Shown here: positions 43,416 to 51,728 of the stretch, one piece after another
How the letters are laid out: the number at the start of each line of letters is the position of its first letter
Numbering within the stretch: position 1 is the first letter of the stretch
Origin: Mediterraneibacter agrestimuris
GTDB taxonomy: Bacteria; Bacillota; Clostridia; Lachnospirales; Lachnospiraceae
Length of the DNA: 64,000 nt
Direction: 5' to 3'
Assembly (NCBI RefSeq): GCF_943193195.1
Contig: NZ_CALPDG010000005.1
Coordinates: forward strand, 1-64,000
The notes under the pieces: generated by a model
Told to the model about the DNA's origin: nothing
Database searches by the model: none
What the model saw: the letters and a program-made list of their open reading frames with translations, nothing else
Program-made: the position numbers and the translations under genes

Positions 43416-44546
43416 ATGAAATGTCAATATTGCAGCAACGAGATTCCGGACGATTCTTTGTTCTGTCCGGAATGCGGACAGCAGTTGAATGTAACAAAGC
43501 AGGAACAGGAAGTCTGCGCGGCTTGCGGGACACCGTTAGAGGACGGCGCCATATTCTGTTCTGAGTGCGGTACACCGTGCAGACAGGAAACAGTACAAAC
43601 AGAGTCAGCCCCTAATATCCCAGAATACAACAACGTAAATAGAGAATCAGGGAATAATCGAGACCGCGAACCTGACAAGAAAAGTAAAGCGCCTGTTATC
43701 ATCATTATAGTTCTTTGCATTGTTATTTTTGCCGGAATATTAATGGGGGCTGCTATGATGCTGAAAAAAAAGGGAGATGATACGCAGAAGAATCCTCCCG
43801 AACAGGAGGAAGTGCTCGAAGAAGAACCCGATTCATCAGATGAGGTGGATTTTTCTGACGTAGATTTCAATCTATTGGAGGATGACCGGTTATTCATGGA
43901 GGGACTGATCAAGAAGTCCGAGTCCGGCAGCTGTGCACTGCAGTGGGATGAAGCATTGACCTTCTATGGAGAGGATTTTGACGGTACTAAGATTTTACTG
44001 GAAGATGCACACAATGCTTACATCGACAAAGCCGCTCTGCCCGAGGGATTGCTTGACAGCATCAAATCCAATCAGGTGGTATACATTGCCGGACAGCTTT
44101 ATTTTGACAATGAAAAGCTGTATATTACACCGTTTGAGATTTTGGATAAAGATGATAACGATTTGATTGCAAAATTTGAAGAGACAAAAGAAAAGGAAAA
44201 AGAGCAGGAGACGAAGCAGGAAAAGGAACAAGAGAAAGTTGTGTCTAACAGTGATTATATTCTTCCGCAGAGCGATGCCCGGCTGTTGACCAGCAGTGAT
44301 ATCAGCGGTCTGGATATCCGTGAGCTCAACTATGCAAAAAATGAAATTTATGCAAGACACGGCCGACTGTTCCAGTCTCCTGAGCTGCAGAATTATTTCA
44401 ACAGTAAGAGCTGGTATCATGGAACGGTCAGCCCCGAGTCATTTAGCAATTCTCTGCTCTCCAGTATCGAACAGAAAAATGCTGAATTTTTGTCAAATGC
44501 AGAGTTTTCAATGAATCCAAAAGGCTATCAGCTTGATGCTGATTAA
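43416..44546 (+). CDS. Zinc-ribbon membrane protein with YARHG domain
   Basis: A 376-aa protein. Two zinc ribbons (CQYCSNEIPDDSLFCPECG; CAACGTPLEDGAIFCSECG) occupy residues 3-55. A linker leads to a single membrane helix (PVIIIIVLCIVIFAGILMGAAM, about 93-115), then an acidic stretch, a folded part, a Glu/Lys-rich coil and a YARHG domain (LNYAKNEIYARHGRLFQSPELQNYF, about 307-335). The YARHG domain lies outside the cell and is thought to bind peptidoglycan. Its stop overlaps the region of the amidase start, so the two are co-expressed. The precise role is unknown. Confidence 0.85.
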   Translation: MKCQYCSNEIPDDSLFCPECGQQLNVTKQEQEVCAACGTPLEDGAIFCSECGTPCRQETVQTESAPNIPEYNNVNRESGNNRDREPDKKSKAPVIIIIVLCIVIFAGILMGAAMMLKKKGDDTQKNPPEQEEVLEEEPDSSDEVDFSDVDFNLLEDDRLFMEGLIKKSESGSCALQWDEALTFYGEDFDGTKILLEDAHNAYIDKAALPEGLLDSIKSNQVVYIAGQLYFDNEKLYITPFEILDKDDNDLIAKFEETKEKEKEQETKQEKEQEKVVSNSDYILPQSDARLLTSSDISGLDIRELNYAKNEIYARHGRLFQSPELQNYFNSKSWYHGTVSPESFSNSLLSSIEQKNAEFLSNAEFSMNPKGYQLDAD

Positions 44547-44569
44547 TGACGTTCAAAGGATTTGGAATT

Positions 44570-45457
44570 ATGAAAAAAAACATGATATTTATTGTATTTC
44601 TGCTTATGTGTACACTCGGAATTTTCGGATGTGCAAAGAAAGAGAATCCTGACATCCCTCAAAAGGATTCGGCAGAGGAACACACACAGACAGAGAAGGT
44701 CAAAATTATCAAAGAGGATGAGATTCAATCAGGAAATGAATCAGAGAAAGAATTGGAGAAAGAGCCTGAACAAGAGTCTGAAGATCCGATGGTTGCACCG
44801 GACGTACAAATGCCGGAGAAAAAGGGCATACTGATCGCACTGGATCCGGGACATCAAGGACCGAATGTAGATATGAGCGCACAGGAGCCAAATGCTCCCG
44901 GCTCAGAAATTATGAAGACTAAAGCTGCTGGAGGCACTGCCGGCAGTTTCACGGGGATTCCGGAATATCAGCTTAATCTGGATATTGCATTGATGGTTCG
45001 GGATTGTCTGACTGCGCAGGGGTATGATGTCATTATGACACGTGAAAATAACGATACTGCGATCAGCAACGCTGAGCGTGCCACTTTAGCGAATGAGGCC
45101 GGGGCAGATATTTCTGTGAGGATTCATGCTAATGGAAGTGAAGATCCCGGGGTCAATGGGGCTCTGGTGTTGATCGGTTCTGCGGAAAACCCTTATGTTG
45201 GCGGTGTATATGACAGCAGTTACCGTCTGGCTGAAACGATTCTGAATGCTTATTGTAATTTGACGGGCATGCAGAATCTTGGTATCCAGCTCAATGATAC
45301 AATGACCGGCATTAACTGGAGCCAGATTCCGGTTGTGATTCTGGAGATGGGCTTTATGACCAACCAACAGGATGACACAAATATGGCTGACGCTGCGTAC
45401 AGGGAAACAATGGTCAATGGAATCGTGGAGGGGATCAATGCATACTACGGATTTTAA
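44570..45457 (+). CDS. N-acetylmuramoyl-L-alanine amidase lipoprotein (Amidase_3)
   Basis: About 295 aa. A signal peptide (MKKNMIFIVFLLMCTL) and lipobox GIFGC are followed by a charged Glu/Lys linker and an Amidase_3 domain. Zinc ligands lie in IALDPGHQG, the Glu in YQLNLDIAL, and His in VRIHANG. The catalytic Glu is in VILEMGFMTN. It cuts the bond between MurNAc and the stem peptide. The start ATG 44570 lies 9 bases after AAAGGA; ATG 44546 upstream would add eight residues before the signal. The gene for a beta-lactamase-like lipoprotein overlaps its 3' end. Confidence 0.9.
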   Translation: MKKNMIFIVFLLMCTLGIFGCAKKENPDIPQKDSAEEHTQTEKVKIIKEDEIQSGNESEKELEKEPEQESEDPMVAPDVQMPEKKGILIALDPGHQGPNVDMSAQEPNAPGSEIMKTKAAGGTAGSFTGIPEYQLNLDIALMVRDCLTAQGYDVIMTRENNDTAISNAERATLANEAGADISVRIHANGSEDPGVNGALVLIGSAENPYVGGVYDSSYRLAETILNAYCNLTGMQNLGIQLNDTMTGINWSQIPVVILEMGFMTNQQDDTNMADAAYRETMVNGIVEGINAYYGF

Positions 45458-46430
45458 AAGCAGTTTCTTTCTGATCTTTTTGATGGCACTTTTTCTACTC
45501 ACGGCCTGTCACAAAGAAGAAGCCGTAAAAACAGAACTGGATGAGAAACCGAAGGAATCTGCGGAAGATATCATTATCAAAACAGATGAAATCAGGCTGG
45601 AATTTGATGAAGCAGAAATGGATGAAGCAGAAACGGATGAAACGAAAATAGCTGAAACGGAAATGGATGAAACGGAAATGAATGAAACAGACAATAACAT
45701 TTTGTCTGGATTAGAAGACTTGAACGGGCAAATCGAGTCTGTGATCGCTCCCATTCAGAGCAGCGGCGGTATGGCTGCTGTTTATGTGGAGAAACTCGAT
45801 ACCGGTGCACAGACTTCCGTTAACAGTCAGCCAATGCAGTCGGCAAGTTTAATCAAGCTTTACGTTGCAAGCTGTGTTTATGAGCAGATGTCTATGCTTA
45901 AAATGCAGGAGGCTTATGAAGGAGAGACGGAAGAGCTTCTGAGACTTATGATTACAATCAGCGATAATAATGCTGCAAATACACTGGTTACGAGACTGGG
46001 ATCGGGAGATTCTGTTTCAGGGATGGCGGCAGTCAATCAATTCTGCCAGGCTTACGGATTTTTAGATACGCACATGGGACGGCTGATGCTGGCGCCGAAT
46101 GATTTGGATGACAATTATACATCTGTGAATGATTGTGGGAGCTTTCTTAGAAAAATATACACAAATACGCTGCCCGGCGCATCATCGATCCTTGCACTGA
46201 TGCAACAACAGGAACGTACAGAAAAGATTCCTGCCGGAATTCCTGCTGAAATAATAACAGCAAATAAAACAGGGGAGCTTTCTGATGTGGAAAATGACGC
46301 AGCGATCATTTTTGGCGGAAACGGAGCATATACAGTCTGCGTTATGATGAGTGGCTTATCTGATACTTATACGGCACGGGGAATCATTACAGAACTGTCA
46401 GCCTGGATTTATCAATATATGTGTTTGTGA
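45438..46430 (+). CDS. Class A beta-lactamase-like serine hydrolase, lipoprotein
   Basis: About 330 aa. The signal peptide ends in the lipobox LLTAC. A repetitive acidic linker follows (E-A-E-M-D / E-T-E-M-D units, about 55-85), then a beta-lactamase-2 domain with SLIK (active Ser), SDNNA and KTG motifs in order. The omega-loop glutamate (ExxLN) that deacylates penicillins is not evident; the region reads LAPNDLDDNYTS. It may therefore be a cell-wall peptidase or penicillin-binding relative and not a true beta-lactamase. The start ATG 45438 follows GGAGGGG and overlaps the amidase gene by 20 bases. Confidence 0.85.
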   Translation: MHTTDFKSSFFLIFLMALFLLTACHKEEAVKTELDEKPKESAEDIIIKTDEIRLEFDEAEMDEAETDETKIAETEMDETEMNETDNNILSGLEDLNGQIESVIAPIQSSGGMAAVYVEKLDTGAQTSVNSQPMQSASLIKLYVASCVYEQMSMLKMQEAYEGETEELLRLMITISDNNAANTLVTRLGSGDSVSGMAAVNQFCQAYGFLDTHMGRLMLAPNDLDDNYTSVNDCGSFLRKIYTNTLPGASSILALMQQQERTEKIPAGIPAEIITANKTGELSDVENDAAIIFGGNGAYTVCVMMSGLSDTYTARGIITELSAWIYQYMCL

Positions 46431-46436
46431 TTTGAT

Positions 46437-46480
46437 AAAAAAAGTTCTGACCGGACAAAATATCCGGGCAGAACTTTTTT
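46437..46480. terminator. Bidirectional terminator between convergent genes
   Basis: AAAAAAGTTCTG-CCGGA and TCCGG-CAGAACTTTTTT form a stem with A- and T-runs on both sides, so it serves both the operon from the left and the DUF4234 gene from the right. Confidence 0.85.
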
Positions 46481-46516
46481 GTTGTCAGACATACAGCAAA
46501 AACGTACTGTGAACTC

Positions 46517-47836
46517 TTATATAAATCCGTGCTGACGATTGTATGCCATACAAATACTGTTTGTATTTTTGATAAGAATATTCATTGCAATATATGGTCC
46601 GATCCCACAAAGGAGAACACCAAAAAGCAGCCACATCAAAACAGACGTTCCATTCTCAGTAAAGGACATCCCATAACGAGGCGCATTCATTGCAAGACGG
46701 TTGCCGAGAGAATATTCCCACCAGAAAGAATAAATTCCACAGGTCAAAATGGAAAGAAGAATGAACTTCAATAAACCCCCGGTAGACTGTCCGTCACCTT
46801 CACAGGCAACATTTACATCACGGGCAATGGTATATATAAAGTAATAGCTGTAAATTCCGCAAGTTACAATGGAAAGCAAGATATAGCCAAGTAATCCCCG
46901 GTCTGTTTTTAACGGCACAGCCCCCGCGGCGCTCTGTGCGCTGTAAGCTGCGCCTGCATTCTGTGCTCCATAATTTGCGCCTGTTGTCTGATTTTCATAA
47001 TTTGTTCTTGCTTTTTGATTTCCGTAATTCGCTGTATTGTTGCTTGCAGACTTCTGCTGTTTGTAGGATGAGAAATCAAGCTCCTTTCCAGAAAACTGAA
47101 GCAGACAATATGTAAGACCGGAAATTGCCGCCATTTCAGCCAGTGTTACGATAAAAGAAGTAAACATCTGGAGGAATGTTAAAAATCCGTAGTACATATA
47201 TCCATTAAAAAGTACACGGAAAAATGAAACAATAAACTGGATAAAATTCAATGCGGCAAGGACAACACTTAATATAGCCAATACCGAGAATAAAGTTTTG
47301 GTATTTGTTTCTTTTTTTGAAATGCCGCCCAGCAGCAACAGTATCAGAACAATTGTCATACCGATGGCTAAGCCTGCATTAAGAAACTCCCACAATCCGT
47401 AGAATGTATTGTAATAGACAAAATTTTGAATTGCTGAAAAGAGCCTCTGCAAGGCGAGGACACCACAGAGAGCAGTTAAAAGTCCCAATCCGATATTTAC
47501 TATTTTAGTTGTGTTTATCGAAGTTTCAGTCTTTTTTTTCTGATTTGGAGTCTGCTGTGATGATGAAGCCTTCTGCTCAAATTGATTTTGATACACAGGT
47601 GGCTGCACGTTCATAGTCTGTTCTTGAGTCCCGGATGTCTGTTCAGTTGCAGTCTGCTTTTGTGCTGCGGTATCCTGCTCCTCGTGCAGATTTGACTGCT
47701 CGGGTTTTACCGGCTCCGGGTTTTCTTCTGCCGGTACACTTACCGGTGTTTCCGGAATCACTTCAACTTTCCATCCGCAGGCAGCGCAGAATTTAGCTGT
47801 ATCCGGAATTGTCTTACCACATTTTTTACATTGCAT
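46517..47836 (-). CDS. Zinc-ribbon protein with DUF4234 membrane domain
   Basis: A 439-aa protein. The N-terminal zinc ribbon is CKKCGKTIPDTAKFCAACG, then a Gln/Pro/Thr-rich linker. About 115-245 is a four-helix membrane region. A Asn/Gly/Ala-Q repeat follows (NYGNQKARTNYENQTTGANYGAQ), then a DUF4234 domain with two copies of LLSI-TCGIYS-(Y/F). The function is unknown. The same zinc-ribbon module occurs in the gene at 43416, suggesting related roles. The gene is convergent to the amidase operon. Confidence 0.82.
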   Translation of the reverse strand: MQCKKCGKTIPDTAKFCAACGWKVEVIPETPVSVPAEENPEPVKPEQSNLHEEQDTAAQKQTATEQTSGTQEQTMNVQPPVYQNQFEQKASSSQQTPNQKKKTETSINTTKIVNIGLGLLTALCGVLALQRLFSAIQNFVYYNTFYGLWEFLNAGLAIGMTIVLILLLLGGISKKETNTKTLFSVLAILSVVLAALNFIQFIVSFFRVLFNGYMYYGFLTFLQMFTSFIVTLAEMAAISGLTYCLLQFSGKELDFSSYKQQKSASNNTANYGNQKARTNYENQTTGANYGAQNAGAAYSAQSAAGAVPLKTDRGLLGYILLSIVTCGIYSYYFIYTIARDVNVACEGDGQSTGGLLKFILLSILTCGIYSFWWEYSLGNRLAMNAPRYGMSFTENGTSVLMWLLFGVLLCGIGPYIAMNILIKNTNSICMAYNRQHGFI

Positions 47837-47856
47837 TTGAAATCCCTCTCTTCCCT

Positions 47857-48258
47857 TTAACCTTTTGTAAACAAAGCAGAAATCAGTGCATATAAAACGC
47901 CGTTTTTAGGCTGAAAGACAACGATGGTATCACCAGTATCCAGCATCCGCAAAAAATACACTACGAGAAACATCGTACAGGCTATGACCAGCAACAGCTT
48001 CCTTAGCTTGGAAGAAAGCCTGTGGCAGTTCAAAAACAAGACCGCCGCAATCGGTGGAATCCAGAAAAGCGGATGATATGAAAAAGCGCCCGCAACATCC
48101 AGATGCAGCAGACAGAGCCACGCTCTCGACATCCCGCAGCCTGCACAGGAAATTCCTGTCAGAAATAAAATCGGACAAGTAATCCCAAATACCAGTTCCA
48201 TAACCAGATAAACAGCTGCTATAGTAAAAATTGCTGATATATCCTGCCATCTTTTCAT
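47857..48258 (-). CDS. DUF2752 membrane protein
   Basis: About 133 aa with three or four membrane helices and the family motif GISCAGCGMSRAW. ATG 48258 follows AAGGAGAAA. DUF2752 proteins often sit beside zinc-ribbon or DUF4234-like membrane genes, as here (20 bases apart, same strand). The function is not established. Confidence 0.8.
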   Translation of the reverse strand: MKRWQDISAIFTIAAVYLVMELVFGITCPILFLTGISCAGCGMSRAWLCLLHLDVAGAFSYHPLFWIPPIAAVLFLNCHRLSSKLRKLLLVIACTMFLVVYFLRMLDTGDTIVVFQPKNGVLYALISALFTKG

Positions 48259-48481
48259 ACTTAATTTCTCCTTTGTGGTTACAATTTTACCGTATGCAAA
48301 AACGGATGTCAATGTGAAGAAATCTTTGCCATTGGATTTATACCGAATATCACCGCATTAATCCATGATGAGTACTCCCAGATTGAAGGACAAGGCAACC
48401 ACCTGCCTGCACTGTTACTCAAAACAGTCCGCCGGACTGTTTTATCGCATGCTTGGCAATTGACTTTATCTATCAAACCGC

Positions 48482-48510
48482 TTGCACTTCCCCTGAAACA
48501 ATGGTACAAT
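48482..48510 (+). promoter_or_regulatory. Promoter of the small membrane protein gene
   Basis: TTGCAC (48482-48487), 17 bases, TACAAT (48505-48510). Just upstream, AAAACAGTCC/GGACTGTTTT (48421-48442) forms a hairpin. Confidence 0.65.
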
Positions 48511-48557
48511 ACTAAAAACATATTTTGTGGAATAAGAGTAGTTTAGGAGGATTTACC

Positions 48558-49007
48558 GTGAGTACAGGCACAATTATAATGATTGTTATATTGGTAGTTT
48601 TAATCGCCGCACTCATCGCACTTTATTTCTTCGGAAAGAAAGCTGAAAAGAGACAGGCAGAACAGAAAGAACAGATGGATGCAGCCGCACAGACTGTGAA
48701 CATGCTGGTTATTGACAAAAAGCGGATGAAGTTAAAGGAAGCCGGACTTCCGGCCGTTGTTCTTGAGAATACCCCGAAGTACCTTCGGCGTACCAAAGTA
48801 GCTGTAGTTAAGGCAAAGGTCGGACCCAAGATTATGACACTGATGTGTGACGAGCAGGTATTCCCACTGATTCCAGTGAAGAAGGAAGTCAAAGCAGTTG
48901 TCAGCGGCATCTACATAACAGGAGTGAAAGGCTTAAGAGGTCCGCTGGAGACACCAAAGAAGAAGAAAGGGTTCTTCGCAAGATTTAAAAAAGATAAAGA
49001 CCAATAA
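48558..49007 (+). CDS. Conserved single-pass membrane protein of unknown function
   Basis: About 149 aa. The start GTG 48558 follows AGGAGG and clears the promoter region. One N-terminal helix (TIIMIVILVVLIAALIALYFF) leads into a charged coil (EKRQAEQKEQMDAAAQ), a beta-rich domain (AVVKAKVGPKIMTLMCDEQVF) and a very basic tail (PKKKKGFFARFKKDK). It is probably a cytoplasmic-facing membrane protein. No function is recognised. Confidence 0.75.
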   Translation: MSTGTIIMIVILVVLIAALIALYFFGKKAEKRQAEQKEQMDAAAQTVNMLVIDKKRMKLKEAGLPAVVLENTPKYLRRTKVAVVKAKVGPKIMTLMCDEQVFPLIPVKKEVKAVVSGIYITGVKGLRGPLETPKKKKGFFARFKKDKDQ

Positions 49008-49044
49008 AAAAGATAATTCTCCTTGCAGAATGCAAGGAACTTAG

Positions 49045-49071
49045 CCCCTCTGCAAAAGCAGAGGGGTTTTT
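49045..49071 (+). terminator. Rho-independent terminator
   Basis: CCCCTCTGC, loop AAAA, GCAGAGGGG, TTTTT. It ends the transcript of the preceding gene. A second stem (CCTTGCA/TGCAAGG) lies before it. Confidence 0.9.
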
Positions 49072-49225
49072 ATAACTACTGATAAATATCAGAAACAAAT
49101 AACGGCTAATGAAGCTTCTTATCCCGAAGATTTCTAAAAGTAGTTTAACTTGCCCCTTACGATTTGCATAATTAAAAAAATACCGTAACTGCCTTGTCTT
49201 AAAGCAATTACGGTATACACTAAAG

Positions 49226-49297
49226 TGACTCCAAGGGGAATCGAACCCCTGATTCCAGCGTGAGAGGCTAGCGTCTTAACCGCTTGACCATGGAGCC
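49226..49297 (-). tRNA. tRNA-Glu (anticodon CTC)
   Basis: A 72-nt cloverleaf on the minus strand. The acceptor GGCTCCA pairs with TGGAGTC. The D-arm is GGTCAAGCGGTTAAGAC and the anticodon loop CTCTCAC reads CTC. The T-arm is GGGGTTCGATTCCCC and the discriminator is A. CCA is not encoded. It is a single tRNA between a terminator and the lipid kinase gene. Confidence 0.93.
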
Positions 49298-49417
49298 ATA
49301 TCAATTTTGCCTGTGTATCTCCCACAAGCAAAATCTACTATATCATATAGTTACAGAATATGCAAGTATTTTTTATAATTTCTTGTCAGATTTTTTACCG
49401 TGTTTTACCAAGTACTT

Positions 49418-50353
49418 TTATTCCTCTTCCGGTTCTTCCTCATGTTGTATCAAACGCTGCTTAATTTCTTCTTTTACCATAATCTGCAGCCCTTGCCTCC
49501 GGTTCAAAATACTAACTATATCATGCTCTCCGCCAAATTCTCCGTCCAGCGTCCAGGGAATCTCTTCCAAAGACTCAAAACTGATTTCACCAGTTCGGAA
49601 AGAATATATCTGCTTGGATTCAATTTGACGAAACAAAAGAGCTGCGATGATCTCATTCAATTCCAGCGGGTTCTTCGGTGTTTTGATTAATGTCACCTCG
49701 AATTCACCATCATCAAATATTACATCCTTTCCAATAATCCCCTGGAATCCGCCGACAGAACGAGAATTTGTCACCATGCCGAGCATAAATTCATCTTCTA
49801 TCACTTCATCATCATGTGTCACCTTAACATGATAAGAGGGTACATTAAAAATACTCTTTGCCCCCTCTAATACATATGCCAAATGCCCCAAAACATTTTT
49901 CACGCTCTGCTTCGTCTCATATGACACATCGGTAAACATACCGAATGCCGCAATATACACAAAGAAATCTTCATTGAACACACCAATATCACAAGCCAGT
50001 GTAGTTCCGTTCACTGCTGTATCCGCCGCCTCCAGAATGTCCTTGGAAATATGAAGGCTGCGCGCAAAATCATTAGTTGTTCCTGCAGGAATATACCCAA
50101 TCGGCACCTGTTTCACCCGCCGTGCCATTCCAGTCACAACTTCGTCCAGTGTACCATCGCCCCCACAGCATACGACCAGATCGTAATCTCCTGTATAGGA
50201 AGTAATCTTTACAAGCGCATCATGATATTTCTGAGTCGGATAAACCGTCACCTCATATTCTGCCTTGACAAAAATATCCAGAACATCTGCCAGCTTTGGC
50301 TTCAGCATTCCGGTTCCCGCATTTGGGTTATAAACAAACAGCATTTTCTTCAT
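49418..50353 (-). CDS. Diacylglycerol/lipid kinase (YegS/DagK family)
   Basis: A 311-aa cytoplasmic kinase. FVYNPNAGTG is the nucleotide-binding start, CCGGDGTLDEVVTG the catalytic GGDGT motif, and PAGTTNDFARSL is also typical. It phosphorylates diacylglycerol to phosphatidic acid or a related lipid, recycling lipid from lipoteichoic acid turnover. ATG follows AGAAGGAG. A terminator separates it from the HPr-like gene. The acidic C-terminal tail (HEEEPEEE) is unusual but short. Confidence 0.9.
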   Translation of the reverse strand: MKKMLFVYNPNAGTGMLKPKLADVLDIFVKAEYEVTVYPTQKYHDALVKITSYTGDYDLVVCCGGDGTLDEVVTGMARRVKQVPIGYIPAGTTNDFARSLHISKDILEAADTAVNGTTLACDIGVFNEDFFVYIAAFGMFTDVSYETKQSVKNVLGHLAYVLEGAKSIFNVPSYHVKVTHDDEVIEDEFMLGMVTNSRSVGGFQGIIGKDVIFDDGEFEVTLIKTPKNPLELNEIIAALLFRQIESKQIYSFRTGEISFESLEEIPWTLDGEFGGEHDIVSILNRRQGLQIMVKEEIKQRLIQHEEEPEEE

Positions 50354-50376
50354 ATCGATATCTCCTTCTTAAAAAT

Positions 50377-50406
50377 CCAGAAAAGACTGTGCCCCAAAGC
50401 ACAGCC
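50377..50406 (-). terminator. Terminator of the murB-rapZ-whiA-HPr operon
   Basis: On the minus strand CTGTGC, a CCCC/TTT loop and GCACAG form a stem followed by TCTTTTCTGG and T5. Confidence 0.7.
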
Positions 50407-50441
50407 CCTCTTTCCCATTTTTATTCACTATTAAATTAAGC

Positions 50442-50696
50442 CTACGCATCCAGAAAGAAGGAACGTATTCCCTCCGCTGCTTTCTCCTCGTCTTCACCCT
50501 CTGTCAGAACAGTTACTTCCTCACCCTCTGCCAGGTTAAGACTCATCATTCCCATAATACTCTTGGCATTAATCTTCTTCTCACCTAACTGAATGTAAAT
50601 TCTGCTTGCATATTGGCTCGCTTCCTGCACCAATAATGCAATTGGTCTTCCATCCATACCATTTTCATGTTTCACTACAACAGGTGTCTTAATCAT
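50442..50696 (-). CDS. HPr-like protein without the active histidine (Crh-like)
   Basis: An 84-aa HPr-fold protein. The site equivalent to GLHARPA reads GMDGRPI, so His15 is Asp and it cannot take a phosphate from Enzyme I. The regulatory serine region KKINAKSIMGMMSL is kept (Ser46). Bacillus Crh, a catabolite-repression cofactor, shows the same pattern with Gln15 and the same place after whiA. It is therefore likely to be phosphorylated by HPr kinase and to bind CcpA or another partner (inference). It overlaps the whiA stop by 4 bases. Confidence 0.87.
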   Translation of the reverse strand: MIKTPVVVKHENGMDGRPIALLVQEASQYASRIYIQLGEKKINAKSIMGMMSLNLAEGEEVTVLTEGEDEEKAAEGIRSFFLDA

Positions 50697-51652
50697 AATA
50701 ATCCTCCTTGATCTTGTCTCACCTTTTCTGCCATCTCACTTATCTTTCTCAACCGATGGTTGACTCCCGATTTACCAACCGTGGGTGACATAAGTTCTCC
50801 TAACTCCTTCAACGTTGCATCTGGATGAGATAACCTGATATGTGCTGTCTCCTCCAATCCCTCGGGCAGTTTTTCAAGACCAATGGTACTTTGGAGATAC
50901 TTGATATCCTCAAGCTGTCTTACAGCCGCTGATACGGTCTTGTTGATATTGGCAGTTTCACAGTTCACCTTTCGGTTAACCGTGTTCCGCATCTCTTTTA
51001 ATATCCTGACATTCTCAAGCTCCATCAGAGACAGCGGCGCTTCCATTATATTAAGCATATCTACAATCTGCGAACCTTCTTTTAAGTATACCACCCAGGA
51101 TTTTTTCCGTTGTACAATCTTCCCATCCATTGAAAAACCACAAATCATTTTTCTCAACTGCACAGCCATAGCTTCTGCTGCACAGACAATCTCAAAATGA
51201 TAAGATTTCTCTGGATCGCTCATAGAACCGGCTGCCAGAAACACGCCCCTTAAAAAAGCGCGCTTACAACATGTCTGCCGGACAATAATCGGATTGACAA
51301 TATGTATCTCTTCAAATCCATCCATATACTCATCCGTAAGCTTCGTTGCCTGAAGAATCCGAAGTGCATCACTGTGTTTTCTGATAATCACAGAATATGA
51401 TACACTTTCTTTTATTATATTTCTCCGGACTGAGATATCAGCTTCTATATTAAATGTTTTTTGTACTAATGTAAAGACCTTTCTTGCAACTGTGATGTTT
51501 TCCGTATGAATTTTGATTCCATACTGATTTCTGCTGTCAATCACAATCGCTCCGCAGATACTTATCAAAGCCGCCAGTTCTGCAATCTGGCAGTGTCTTG
51601 CCTGACTCCACTGCTTAGAAAGCTCATCTTTAACTTTTCCTGAAAATGACAT
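50693..51652 (-). CDS. whiA: WhiA, DNA-binding regulator
   Basis: A 319-aa protein. The N-terminal LAGLIDADG-like region has CCKRAFLRGVFLAAGSMSDP. The C-terminal helix-turn-helix has LKELGELMSPTVGKSGVNHRLRKI. It is a conserved Gram-positive protein involved in cell division and chromosome segregation control. It is third in the operon murB-rapZ-whiA-HPr-like. In Bacillus, yvcK lies between rapZ and whiA; here only 76 bases separate them. Confidence 0.95.
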   Translation of the reverse strand: MSFSGKVKDELSKQWSQARHCQIAELAALISICGAIVIDSRNQYGIKIHTENITVARKVFTLVQKTFNIEADISVRRNIIKESVSYSVIIRKHSDALRILQATKLTDEYMDGFEEIHIVNPIIVRQTCCKRAFLRGVFLAAGSMSDPEKSYHFEIVCAAEAMAVQLRKMICGFSMDGKIVQRKKSWVVYLKEGSQIVDMLNIMEAPLSLMELENVRILKEMRNTVNRKVNCETANINKTVSAAVRQLEDIKYLQSTIGLEKLPEGLEETAHIRLSHPDATLKELGELMSPTVGKSGVNHRLRKISEMAEKVRQDQGGLL

Positions 51653-51728
51653 ATAACTGTCACCTCTTTATTTATTTTATCGGCGAACTACCCTTTTCTA
51701 AAACAAATACGATTACGGCAGCCCCACC

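Noticed and set aside
45438-46430. A true antibiotic-resistance beta-lactamase
   Set aside because: The deacylating omega-loop Glu is not evident, and the operon is a cell-wall one; kept as beta-lactamase-like.
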